A stretch of 64,000 bases of DNA from Chitinophaga rupis (lineage in GTDB: Bacteria; Bacteroidota; Bacteroidia; Chitinophagales; Chitinophagaceae), in the NCBI RefSeq assembly GCF_900109685.1, contig NZ_FOBB01000001.1:124001-188000 (forward strand). The letters are read 5' to 3'. Below, piece by piece: positions 24,582 to 33,629 of this stretch. Position numbers and translations under genes: made by a program. How positions within the stretch are numbered: position 1 is the first letter of the stretch; the number at the start of each line of letters is the position of its first letter. The notes under the pieces are model-generated. The model had not been told where the DNA came from. It made no database searches and worked only from the letters and a program-made list of their open reading frames with translations.

Positions 24582-25754
24582 ATGCAAACATCCTCCAGGC
24601 TTTCAACGCTGTTCCAACGCTGGTTCAAAGGCCAGGCCTCGCCATCCGAGACCGAAGAGCTAATGGGCCTGCTTGAAGGTACGGACCCGGATCAGGAGCT
24701 GCCGGCCTTATTAAAGGCGGAATGGGATGATCTGCAGACCCGGCAGGTCTATACCGATGCAAGGAAAGATGAAATGGTTGACATGATACTGCGGCATGCG
24801 CCCGCTCAGCGTCCTGTACGGCCACTCAGGACCCGGATGTGGTGGGCGGCGGCAGCAGCATTGGTATGCATTGTGGCCGGCGCGGCGTTGTGGCTGAACC
24901 GTCAACCATTAAAAAAATCACCGGCTGCTATTGCCCATACCGTGAAGGATGTTGCTCCCGGTAAGCAAGGCGCTGTGCTGACCCTTGCCAATGGAAAGTC
25001 TATTGTACTGGATAGCACAGGCAACGGAGTTATTGCCAGTCAGAATGGTACGCAGGTAATATATAACAATGGCAGTCTTGTTTATGATGCGGGAGCGGCC
25101 GGCGGCATTAGCTATAATACTATTACAACACCCTATGGGCGTAAGTTCCGGCTGGTGTTGCCTGACAATACAACGGTCTGGCTGAATGCCGGATCGTCCC
25201 TGCGGTATCCTACCGCCTTTACCGGGGCAGAGCGCCTGGTAGAGGTTACAGGTGAAGCCTACTTTGAGATAGCGAAAAATCCCGCTGCACCTTTCCTTGT
25301 AAAGGTAAATGATCAAACGCAGGTAAAGGTGCTGGGCACCAGCTTTAACGTTAATGCATATAACGATGAAGCGAACGTCAATGTCACCCTGCTGCAGGGA
25401 GCCGTACTGGTGGAAACTGCCGGCGGCAGGAAGTTACAGGTCAGGCCCGGACAACAGGCAAGGGTACAGCAGGATGCATCCATTACCTTGTTGGACAACG
25501 TTAATACAGACCAGGTAATTGCCTGGAAAGAAGGGTATTTTAATTTTGAAGGAGCCTCTCTGCAGCAGGTAATGCGGCAGCTGGCAAGGTGGTACGATAT
25601 AGAGGTAGTGTATGAGGGCAATAAGATCCCTGACATTACATTTGAAGGGGAGCTGCCCAGTACCCTTCAGCTGACCCAGATGTTGAAAATATTAAGCCGG
25701 GTAGAGGTCAAATATCGAATAGAGGAAGAAAAACGTCTTATTATATTACCGTAA
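24582..25754 (+). CDS. FecR family anti-sigma factor
   Basis: 390 residues. A cytoplasmic N-terminal part (~1-85) holds the sigma; one membrane helix (MWWAAAAALVCIVAGAALWL, ~86-105) follows; the periplasmic FecR domain (~125-300, VAPGKQGAVLTLANGKSIVL; TPYGRKFRLVLPDNTTVWLN; GEAYFEIAK) and a C-terminal DUF4974-like domain (~315-390, GASLQQVMRQLARWYDIEV) complete it. It should transmit the state of the STN domain of the SusC partner at 25899. Confidence 0.92.
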   Translation: MQTSSRLSTLFQRWFKGQASPSETEELMGLLEGTDPDQELPALLKAEWDDLQTRQVYTDARKDEMVDMILRHAPAQRPVRPLRTRMWWAAAAALVCIVAGAALWLNRQPLKKSPAAIAHTVKDVAPGKQGAVLTLANGKSIVLDSTGNGVIASQNGTQVIYNNGSLVYDAGAAGGISYNTITTPYGRKFRLVLPDNTTVWLNAGSSLRYPTAFTGAERLVEVTGEAYFEIAKNPAAPFLVKVNDQTQVKVLGTSFNVNAYNDEANVNVTLLQGAVLVETAGGRKLQVRPGQQARVQQDASITLLDNVNTDQVIAWKEGYFNFEGASLQQVMRQLARWYDIEVVYEGNKIPDITFEGELPSTLQLTQMLKILSRVEVKYRIEEEKRLIILP

Positions 25755-25898
25755 CCAAAATCGAAGAAACAACTGTTAAACACCTGTAATGAAAACAGGG
25801 AAGTGTTTGCACCACCTCCCTGCAGATAATTCAGGCAGCCAAACAAAACAGCCGACTAAGACTATTTTTTATTCTTGAACCTAAATCATTACAAAAGT

Positions 25899-28800
25899 AT
25901 GGATTTTCGCACTTTTTGTAAGTGTACCTGCTATGCCCATACAGGAAAGGCAGGGCTTTTAACCAAAATCAGCTATGACGCTGCGGCAGGACCATGTCAT
26001 TCCAACCGCCGGAAGTTAAAAACACTGGTAAGAACAATGAAACTTACTACCATTCTGTTACTTGCCGCCTGTATGCACATCAGCGCAGCAAGCTTTTCCC
26101 AGACGGTCACTTATTCAGGAGAACAGGTCACGCTTTCAAAAGTGTTCGACGCAGTTAAAAAGCAAACAGGCTATGTGTTCTTCTATAACAAAAATATTCT
26201 GCGGAACTGTGGCCCGCTGGATGTACATGTTGTAAACCAGCCGCTGGAAACATTCCTGCATGAGATCCTGGCAGGCAAACAGCTGGAATATGTAATAGAA
26301 GACAAAGCTGTTATTATTTCCAGGTCAAAACAGGAAAGCAGCCCTCTGCAGGCGCTGTCGCCCGGCAATGATCTGAAGGGAAGGATCACGGATGACAAAG
26401 GCCATTCCCTGCCGGGTGTGTCCGTTAAGGTAAAAGGAACAAGCAGGGGTACTACCACCAATGCAGATGGCGTGTACAATCTCACTAACCTGCAGGAAAA
26501 TGCAGTACTGGAAGTGTCTTACCTGGGCTTTGAGTCCAGGGAAATGAATGTACAGGGCAAAACAACGCTGGACCTGCAGCTGATGCCTGTGAGCAAGGAT
26601 ATTGAAGGTGTAACGGTAGTAGGTTATACTTCAAAGAATGTCAAATATCTGTCCAGCGCTGTTACTACTGTTACCGGTGAAAAACTGCGGGATGTTACTT
26701 CCAATAATCTGGCCGGCCTGCTACAGGGCAAAGCGGCCGGCGTAACAGTGTCTACCCCTTCGGGGGATCCTACCGCCGGCTCCGCGATACTGGTGCGCGG
26801 CCAAAGCACACTGGGGGCCAGCTCAGATCCCCTTTACGTGGTGGACGGCAACATCGGCGGCACCTTTAACCCCAATGATGTGGAATCCGTCACCATCCTG
26901 AAAGACGCTGCTGCTACCGGCCTGTATGGCTCAAGGGCTGCTAACGGCGTGATCATCATCACCACAAAACAGGGAAAAGCAGGAAAACCAAAAATATCAT
27001 TCAGCTCCACGACAGGATTTAACAAAGCCAATTTCGGAAAGTTCAGGCTCATGGATTCCCGGCAGCTCTATGACTACCAGCAAACGTTCACCAGCCGTCC
27101 TGATACGGTGCTGAACACCAATACCAACTGGCTGGACCTTGCCTTCAGAACAGCCATAACACAGAGCTACACGCTTTCCGCATCAGGCGGTTCTGAAAGA
27201 ACACAATTCTTTGCTTCCGGGAATTACTACAGCGAAGAAGGTACCTTGCTCACCAATAAGCTGACAGCCTACAGCTTCCGTACCAACGTAACACATAAGA
27301 TAACGGACAAGCTGAAGGTAAGCGTACTGGTGAACGGTATCTTTACGAAGAACGATAATCAGCAGAGCAGCACCCTTTACGATGCTTATACAGACCTTCC
27401 CTGGGATAACCCCTATAACCCCGATGGCACGCCACGCCCGGGCAACAGCGATGGATGGCTGGGCCGCGACCAGCACAATTTCCTGCATTCATTGCAGTAC
27501 AATCTTTCCTACGACAAAAAATTTGAAGGAACAGGCGATCTGAATATCGATTATGCCATCTTCAAACATTTTACCATCTCCTCCTATAACAGGGCTTACT
27601 TTAACAGCTATAAGGGAGTGGAGTACTACGACCGGCGCTCGCAGGAAGGAACGGCTGACAATGGCTACCTCTCTAACGAGAACAGCTATACGAGCCGGCT
27701 GCTTAGCTCCAACAGGCTGCGGTACGACAACAGCTTCGGAGATCATAACCTGTCAGTGCTGGCCGTACAGGAGGGAGAAAAGTATTATTATGATGTTAAT
27801 ACCGCCACCGGCCGCGGGCTGCCGCAGGGAATGACGGCTATGTCCACCGCTACGGAAGTGAAGAACAATCCTACCGGTGGCTGGAACCAGTATTCATTTA
27901 CCAAATGGCTGGCGCAGGCCGATTATAATTTCGCCAATAAGTATTTCCTGGTTGCTTCTTATGTGTACGATATCTCGTCCAAGTTCGGCAACAATAACCC
28001 CGGCGGCAGCTTTTACCAGTTAGGCGCATCATGGATCCTGACCAATGAGCAGTTCCTGGCAGGCAACAGCACCATCAGCTTCCTGAAGCTGCGGCTGGGG
28101 CATGGCACCGTAGGCAATCCGCCCAGCGGTGATTACCAGGCATTAGGGCTGTACTCCTATGACCAAACTGCAAGCTATGCAGGGCTGGCAGGCTCTTACC
28201 CTTCCCAGAAAGCCAACCCTGACCTTACCTGGGAAAAGATCAGGGTAAATAACCTGGGCCTGAACATCAGCTTTTTCGGAGACCGCATAGGACTGATAGC
28301 AGATGTGTATGACAAGCATGCCAGGTCATTGCTGATGACAAAGAACCTCCCATATACCAGCGGCTATTCCTCCATACTGGAGAACATAGGCTCTGTAAAC
28401 AACAGGGGCTTTGAACTGACATTGAACACCCAGAACCTTACCGGCGCATTAAAATGGGAAACCAGCTTTAACATTGCGCATAACCGGAACAAGGTTACTA
28501 AACTAAATGGCAGCGACAAATTTGCCAGCCCGGGCGCCATGCAGCCCGTAGGCCTGAATGAGGATATGGATAAATGGTATATGCGCATATGGGGCGGCGT
28601 AGACCCTGCCAACGGTGATCCGCTCTGGCAGAAAGTGGAGACTGACCAGAATGGTAAGCAGACCGTTACGCTCACCAACTCCTATAACCAGGCCACCCTG
28701 CAGTACACCGGCACCTCCGCTGCGCCGAAGTTCACAGGCGGCATATTGAATACCTTCTACTACAGGGGTTTCAGCCTGAGCGCCTTCTTTAATTTCGTCA

Positions 28801-29219
28801 GCGGTAACCAGGTGTACAATAATTCAAGGCAGTTCTTTGATTCCGATGGATTATATGACAGCTACAACCAGATGGTGCTGGCAGATGGCTGGAGCAGATG
28901 GCAGCAGCCAGGGGATAATGCCACGCATCCCAAACCTTTGCTGGGAGGGAATAAATCATCCAACCAGCCATCATCAAGATATTTGGAGGATGGCAGCTAC
29001 ATCCGCCTGCGTAATGTGCGCCTGGCATATGACCTTCCGCGTGACCTGCTTGGCAGGATCCATATCAGCACTGCACGGATATTCGTAAGCGGAGATAATC
29101 TCTGGACCGCTACCCGCTTTTCAGGTATGGACCCTGAGGTAGACCTCAGCTCCGGCGAATCCGGGACCAAATATCCCATTAGCAGGAAGATATTATTTGG
29201 GGTAAATGTTGAATTCTAA
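25899..29219 (+). CDS. SusC/RagA-type TonB-linked outer-membrane transporter with STN domain (PUL 1)
   Basis: About 1106 residues from the ATG at 25899; a TTG eight codons upstream is less likely. The long basic N-terminus before the signal helix (MKLTTILLLAACMHISAAS) is usual for STN-bearing SusC proteins. STN domain ~70-145, carboxypeptidase-like domain ~160-245, plug from ~250 (VRGQSTLGASSDPLYVVDG, GLYGSRAANGVIIITTKQGK), then the barrel, ending KILFGVNVEF. It imports oligosaccharides with the SusD lipoprotein encoded next and signals through FecR/ECF sigma. The sugar is not evident from the transporter. Confidence 0.95.
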   Translation: MDFRTFCKCTCYAHTGKAGLLTKISYDAAAGPCHSNRRKLKTLVRTMKLTTILLLAACMHISAASFSQTVTYSGEQVTLSKVFDAVKKQTGYVFFYNKNILRNCGPLDVHVVNQPLETFLHEILAGKQLEYVIEDKAVIISRSKQESSPLQALSPGNDLKGRITDDKGHSLPGVSVKVKGTSRGTTTNADGVYNLTNLQENAVLEVSYLGFESREMNVQGKTTLDLQLMPVSKDIEGVTVVGYTSKNVKYLSSAVTTVTGEKLRDVTSNNLAGLLQGKAAGVTVSTPSGDPTAGSAILVRGQSTLGASSDPLYVVDGNIGGTFNPNDVESVTILKDAAATGLYGSRAANGVIIITTKQGKAGKPKISFSSTTGFNKANFGKFRLMDSRQLYDYQQTFTSRPDTVLNTNTNWLDLAFRTAITQSYTLSASGGSERTQFFASGNYYSEEGTLLTNKLTAYSFRTNVTHKITDKLKVSVLVNGIFTKNDNQQSSTLYDAYTDLPWDNPYNPDGTPRPGNSDGWLGRDQHNFLHSLQYNLSYDKKFEGTGDLNIDYAIFKHFTISSYNRAYFNSYKGVEYYDRRSQEGTADNGYLSNENSYTSRLLSSNRLRYDNSFGDHNLSVLAVQEGEKYYYDVNTATGRGLPQGMTAMSTATEVKNNPTGGWNQYSFTKWLAQADYNFANKYFLVASYVYDISSKFGNNNPGGSFYQLGASWILTNEQFLAGNSTISFLKLRLGHGTVGNPPSGDYQALGLYSYDQTASYAGLAGSYPSQKANPDLTWEKIRVNNLGLNISFFGDRIGLIADVYDKHARSLLMTKNLPYTSGYSSILENIGSVNNRGFELTLNTQNLTGALKWETSFNIAHNRNKVTKLNGSDKFASPGAMQPVGLNEDMDKWYMRIWGGVDPANGDPLWQKVETDQNGKQTVTLTNSYNQATLQYTGTSAAPKFTGGILNTFYYRGFSLSAFFNFVSGNQVYNNSRQFFDSDGLYDSYNQMVLADGWSRWQQPGDNATHPKPLLGGNKSSNQPSSRYLEDGSYIRLRNVRLAYDLPRDLLGRIHISTARIFVSGDNLWTATRFSGMDPEVDLSSGESGTKYPISRKILFGVNVEF

Positions 29220-29229
29220 AAACAAGATC

Positions 29230-30741
29230 ATGAAGCATTATATTCTGTATATATTCCTTTCCGGCTGCCTGGTGTTTGGTACAACAGCCTGTAAAAAATA
29301 TTATGAGCCGTCCACCGCCAAATCGGAGGCAGACGCGCTGAACTCCGCTGATGATGTGGAATCCGCCACCATCGGCGCATATGCCGTGCTCAAGAAACCG
29401 GAGTACGTCAGGAGCATGCATTTCCTCTCTGAATATCCCAGCGATGATGTTGCACAGGCCCAGACCTCTTCAGATGACCTGTCTAACTGCTACCGCTATA
29501 CGCACCTGGTAGACGGGGCCCATGCCACCAATGTGTGGATGCAGGCCTATTCCGTGATCAATGCAGCCAATAAGGTGATTGCCTTTGTGACGGATAATGA
29601 ATCAGATGCCCTGAACCAGCTGAAGGGAGAATGCCTTTACCTGCGCGCCATGATGTATTTCAACCTGGCCCGCGTATTTGGCAGGCCTTTCCCGCAGAAC
29701 AGCGGCACGGGTGCAGGGATACCGCTGGTGCTGGAAAACGCACAGGAGGAATTCCCTGCACGGAACACTGTAAAAGAAGTGTACGACCAGGTGATCATTG
29801 ATCTGCAGAAAGCCGCTACGATGATGACGGAAGAGAAGAACAACAACTTTGCTTCCAGGGAAGTGGCCTATGCTTTGCTTTGCCGCGTTTACCTGTATAT
29901 GGATGACAATGACAAAGCCCTGGAATATGCAGATAAAGTGATCAGCTCCGGCAGGTATGCGCTGCTGCAGGGACCAGACTATCAGCATTACTTCAGGGGC
30001 GTGCCGGAAGATAATGACGAAACTATCTTCTGCATACGGCATATGACAACGGAGAACCGCGATTTCTCCTCCATTGGCTCTATGTATTTCAGCGAAGGCG
30101 GACAGGGTGTGACCGGCTGGGGAGAGATCTATGCTTCCAGGCAGTATGTGAACCTGCTGGACAAGCATCCGGAAGATCTGCGCCATAGCTTCATCTCGCC
30201 CTATACAACGGCCGGTACACTGGAATATCCGTATGCAATACCGGTAACCAACATCCGCTACAATACAAGGCTGAACCCCAATACGCCTATGTATTATGTG
30301 AATAAGTATAATTACCAGGAAGGTCTTGTAAATCTCAGCTCTCCGGTATATCTGCGCCTGGCGGAGATTATACTGAACCGTGCAGAAGCCAATGCCAAGA
30401 AAGGGAACCTGCAGGCGGCGCTGGATGATGTGAACACTATCCGGCAACGGGCAGGCCTAAACGGCAATGCATTATATACATTGGCCAATATAGGCACCAG
30501 AACGGTGCTGGACGTAGTGCTGGAAGAACGTCAGCTGGAGCTGGCCTTTGAAGGCCACCGCGCTTATGACCTGTTCAGGAATAACCGGCCGCTGATGCGG
30601 GACTATCCCGGTACGCACAGTCTTAATAATACTCCTTCCACCAATATCACACAAAACATACCGCCCACTGATAACAGGGTGATCTTTTATATTCCGAACA
30701 GGGAGATCCTGATCAATCAAAACCTTTCCCAGAATCCATGA
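29230..30741 (+). CDS. SusD/RagB-type glycan-binding lipoprotein (PUL 1)
   Basis: About 503 residues from the ATG at 29230, 10 bases after the SusC stop; the in-frame ATG at 29206 would overlap SusC. The lipobox is in GTTACKK. TPR-like SusD helices and the family's C-terminal signature are present (RLAEIILNRAEANAKKGN, DDVNTIRQRAGL, VLEERQLELAFEGHRAYDLF, IPNREILINQNLSQNP). It caps the SusC barrel and binds the glycan at the cell surface. Confidence 0.95.
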   Translation: MKHYILYIFLSGCLVFGTTACKKYYEPSTAKSEADALNSADDVESATIGAYAVLKKPEYVRSMHFLSEYPSDDVAQAQTSSDDLSNCYRYTHLVDGAHATNVWMQAYSVINAANKVIAFVTDNESDALNQLKGECLYLRAMMYFNLARVFGRPFPQNSGTGAGIPLVLENAQEEFPARNTVKEVYDQVIIDLQKAATMMTEEKNNNFASREVAYALLCRVYLYMDDNDKALEYADKVISSGRYALLQGPDYQHYFRGVPEDNDETIFCIRHMTTENRDFSSIGSMYFSEGGQGVTGWGEIYASRQYVNLLDKHPEDLRHSFISPYTTAGTLEYPYAIPVTNIRYNTRLNPNTPMYYVNKYNYQEGLVNLSSPVYLRLAEIILNRAEANAKKGNLQAALDDVNTIRQRAGLNGNALYTLANIGTRTVLDVVLEERQLELAFEGHRAYDLFRNNRPLMRDYPGTHSLNNTPSTNITQNIPPTDNRVIFYIPNREILINQNLSQNP

Positions 30742-30830
30742 TCTTTTAATTCTTAAAAAGCACCTGACGGGCCTATGCGCAGCTACTCATGCGCCAGGTC
30801 CGGCAGGCCTGCAAAATCAAATACTATTAC

Positions 30831-32141
30831 ATGAAACCTAAACCAAGCATGCTCAGCGCCTTTCTGCTGATTGCCGGCATATTTGCCTGCGGAAAAGACA
30901 AAGGCATTTCCCGCAGGCCCAAAATGCAGGACCATCCTGCTGCCGCGCCATCTGCTTCCAGTTATGATGTAGCCCTGGCGGGAAACGGGTTTGTTACCAC
31001 GCTGCCGGCTGGCAACGCAGAAGTGATCACTTCCAACGGACTTGGCAACTGGAGCAGCGCATCCAGTATTACCAGCGTGTATTTCCGCCTGGGCCTTACA
31101 GGGCAGCTCAATGTGGCCGTGAAGGCAAAAGTGCCGGACGGTACCAGCAAGATAAAGGTAACTGTTAACGGCGCTTCCTTTAACGTAACGCTCAGCGGCA
31201 ATGCCTATAATACCTATGCTGCAGGCAGCGTTAATATCGCTGCTGCAGGATATGTAAAGGTAGACCTCCAGGGCATTAGCAAGACCGGCGGCTATTTTGC
31301 AGATGTATCTGATATTGTTATCAGCGGAGCCGCTACGGCAAACAATGTCGTGTATGCCAATGACCCGGAAAATTATTACTGGTCAAGACGAGGGCCTTCC
31401 GTGCATCTGCAGTTCACGCCTCCGGCAGGTACTACAGCGGAATGGTTCTACAGTGAGCTGTATGTGCCGGCGGGCCAGGACAAAATTGGTTCTTACTTTA
31501 TGGCCAACGGCTTTGACGGCGGCTACTTCGGCATACAGGTGAACAGCAGCGCAGAAAGGCGGGTGTTATTCTCTGTGTGGGATCCCGCTACCGGTAAAAC
31601 ATCGCTTGTACGGAAAGGCGCAAACGTGGTGGACAACAGTTTTGGCGGGGAGGGCACCGGCGGACAAAGCTACCTGGTATTCAACTGGAAGGCCGGCACT
31701 ACGTATAAATTCCTTACGCAGGCCAAACCTGACAGCGCCGGCGCCACAGATCTCTCTTCCTGGATCTATACCCCGGAATCCGGCAGCTGGCGCTTTATTG
31801 CCACCTGGAAAAGACCCAATACCGTTACCTATCTGACAGGGCTATACTCTTTTCTTGAAAACTTCAATGATACGCAGGGTTATCTTGGAAGAAAAGCACG
31901 CTATGGCAACCAATGGGTGAGAAGTACGGCCGGCACGTGGATAGAGCTATCTACAGCTACTTTCACAGCAGATGCCACCGCTCACAATGACCAGCGCCGT
32001 GATTATGCAGGCGGTGTTGAATCAGGGATATTCTATCTTCAGAATGGCGGATTCTTCTCCAATTATGTGAACTACAATACCAGCTTTACACGCACGGCTA
32101 CAGGCGTACCGCCTACTGTGAACCTCAGCACGCTGCCATAG
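30831..32141 (+). CDS. Lipoprotein with DUF5077- and DUF3472-like domains (PUL 1)
   Basis: About 436 residues from the ATG at 30831, chosen because a lipoprotein signal follows at once (LLIAGIFACGKD). The first domain (~45-180, YDVALAGNGFVTTLPAG, beta-rich, ending DVSDIVISG) resembles DUF5077. The second (~190-430: VHLQFTPPAGTTAEWFYSEL, NGFDGGYFGIQVN, VLFSVWDP, PESGSWRFIATWKRP) is the DUF3472 jelly-roll type. These are thought to bind glycans. Lying between SusD and the GH109-like gene, it is probably the second surface glycan-binding protein of this PUL. Confidence 0.82.
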   Translation: MKPKPSMLSAFLLIAGIFACGKDKGISRRPKMQDHPAAAPSASSYDVALAGNGFVTTLPAGNAEVITSNGLGNWSSASSITSVYFRLGLTGQLNVAVKAKVPDGTSKIKVTVNGASFNVTLSGNAYNTYAAGSVNIAAAGYVKVDLQGISKTGGYFADVSDIVISGAATANNVVYANDPENYYWSRRGPSVHLQFTPPAGTTAEWFYSELYVPAGQDKIGSYFMANGFDGGYFGIQVNSSAERRVLFSVWDPATGKTSLVRKGANVVDNSFGGEGTGGQSYLVFNWKAGTTYKFLTQAKPDSAGATDLSSWIYTPESGSWRFIATWKRPNTVTYLTGLYSFLENFNDTQGYLGRKARYGNQWVRSTAGTWIELSTATFTADATAHNDQRRDYAGGVESGIFYLQNGGFFSNYVNYNTSFTRTATGVPPTVNLSTLP

Positions 32142-32184
32142 TTAAGGACCATCAATTAATCAGTAACTACAAACAACTACTATT

Positions 32185-33567
32185 ATGATCTATCGCAGAA
32201 CTTTTCTTCAACAAACTATAACTACCGGTATTGGCTTATCACTACTCAATACGCCGGCCAAATTATTTGCCCAGGTTAAAAAAGCTAAAGTAAGAGTGGG
32301 TCTGATAGGCGTAGGCGCACGCGGGCAGAACCATCTGAGCCTGTGCCTGCGGCGTGAAGATGTGGACGTGATAGCCATCTGTGATCCTGATACAAAATGG
32401 GCCATTCCCAAATCAATGCAGCTGATCAGCAAAGCATATGGCGCTAACAGGAAGGTAACCGCATACACTAATGGCAATGAAGATTTTCTAAACATGCTTA
32501 AGCGGGATGATATTGATGCCGTGATCATTGCCACTCCATGGGAATGGCATACCAAACAGGCCGTAGCTGCTATGAAAGCGGGTAAGACGCCCGCAGTGGA
32601 AGTCTGCGGCGCCAGCGACATACAGGAATGCTGGGAGCTGGTGAATACCAGCGAAAGCACCGGTGTGCCCGTGTTCGGTATGGAGAATGTATGTTACCGC
32701 CGGGATGTAATGGCTGTACTGAATATGGTGCGGCAGGGATTATTCGGAGAGCTTACACACATGCAGGGCGGTTACCAGCACGATCTGCGCGGAGTTAAAT
32801 TTAACAACGGGCAGCAGGTCTATGGCGGCGGGGTGGAGTTTGGCGAAAAAGCTATGTCGGAAGCCAAATGGAGAACCAACCATTCCGTACACCGCAACGG
32901 CGATCTTTATCCTACACACGGATTAGGGCCTGTTAACAATATGATCAACATTAACCGGGGCAACCGTTTAATATCACTCAGCGCTGTAGCCACTAAATCC
33001 AGGGGATTACATAAATACATAGTGGATAAAGGCGGTCAGGATCATCCCAATGCCAAAGTGGAATTTAAGCTGGGGGATATTGTGAGTACGCTGATCAGAA
33101 CAAATAACGGGGAAACCATCCTGCTCTCGCATGATACGAACTCTCCCCGTCCTTATTCTCTTAATTTCAGAGTGCAGGGCACCAACGGGTTATGGATGGA
33201 TGATCTGGATTCCATTTACGTGGAAGGTAAAAGCTCCTATGACCAGTGGGAAAAAGCCGGCAAACCTGATGAAGCCGGCAGTTATATGAACAGGTATGAC
33301 CACCCATTATGGAAACGTTATGCTAATGACGCTTCAGGGGCAGGCCATGGCGGTATGGACTGGTTTGTGATCAACTCTTTCATTGAAAGTATTAAACGGG
33401 GCGCTCCTTACGCACTTGATGTCTATGACCTGGCTACCTGGTATGCTATTACACCGCTGAGCGAACAGTCTGTGGCAGAAGGCGGAGGCGTGCAATACAT
33501 CCCTGACTTTACCCGTGGCGCGTGGATAAACCGCAAACCGGTATTTGCGCTAAATGATGAATGGTAA
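32185..33567 (+). CDS. Gfo/Idh/MocA family protein, GH109-like glycosidase
   Basis: 460 residues. The exported N-terminus (YRRTFLQQTITTGIGLSLL) is Tat-like. An NAD-binding Rossmann fold follows (VRVGLIGVGARGQNHLSL, ~37-55) with VIAICDPD. The segments AVEVCGASD, GMENVCYRRDVMAVLNMVRQ and YPTHGLGPVNNMININRGN are characteristic of GH109, whose members use tightly bound NAD to cleave alpha-N-acetylgalactosamine. It closes the PUL 1 operon. An oxidoreductase role cannot be excluded from sequence alone. Confidence 0.85.
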   Translation: MIYRRTFLQQTITTGIGLSLLNTPAKLFAQVKKAKVRVGLIGVGARGQNHLSLCLRREDVDVIAICDPDTKWAIPKSMQLISKAYGANRKVTAYTNGNEDFLNMLKRDDIDAVIIATPWEWHTKQAVAAMKAGKTPAVEVCGASDIQECWELVNTSESTGVPVFGMENVCYRRDVMAVLNMVRQGLFGELTHMQGGYQHDLRGVKFNNGQQVYGGGVEFGEKAMSEAKWRTNHSVHRNGDLYPTHGLGPVNNMININRGNRLISLSAVATKSRGLHKYIVDKGGQDHPNAKVEFKLGDIVSTLIRTNNGETILLSHDTNSPRPYSLNFRVQGTNGLWMDDLDSIYVEGKSSYDQWEKAGKPDEAGSYMNRYDHPLWKRYANDASGAGHGGMDWFVINSFIESIKRGAPYALDVYDLATWYAITPLSEQSVAEGGGVQYIPDFTRGAWINRKPVFALNDEW

Positions 33568-33592
33568 GTCAGGATTGAATGAATTTGGTATA

Positions 33593-33627
33593 AGCGGGAA
33601 AGGCTGATCCGTTCAGCTTTCCCACTT
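33593..33627. terminator. Bidirectional terminator
   Basis: GGGAAAGGCTGA (33596-33607) pairs with TCAGCTTTCCC (33613-33623) between the convergent GH109 and GH2 genes. Confidence 0.6.
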
Positions 33628-33629
33628 AC

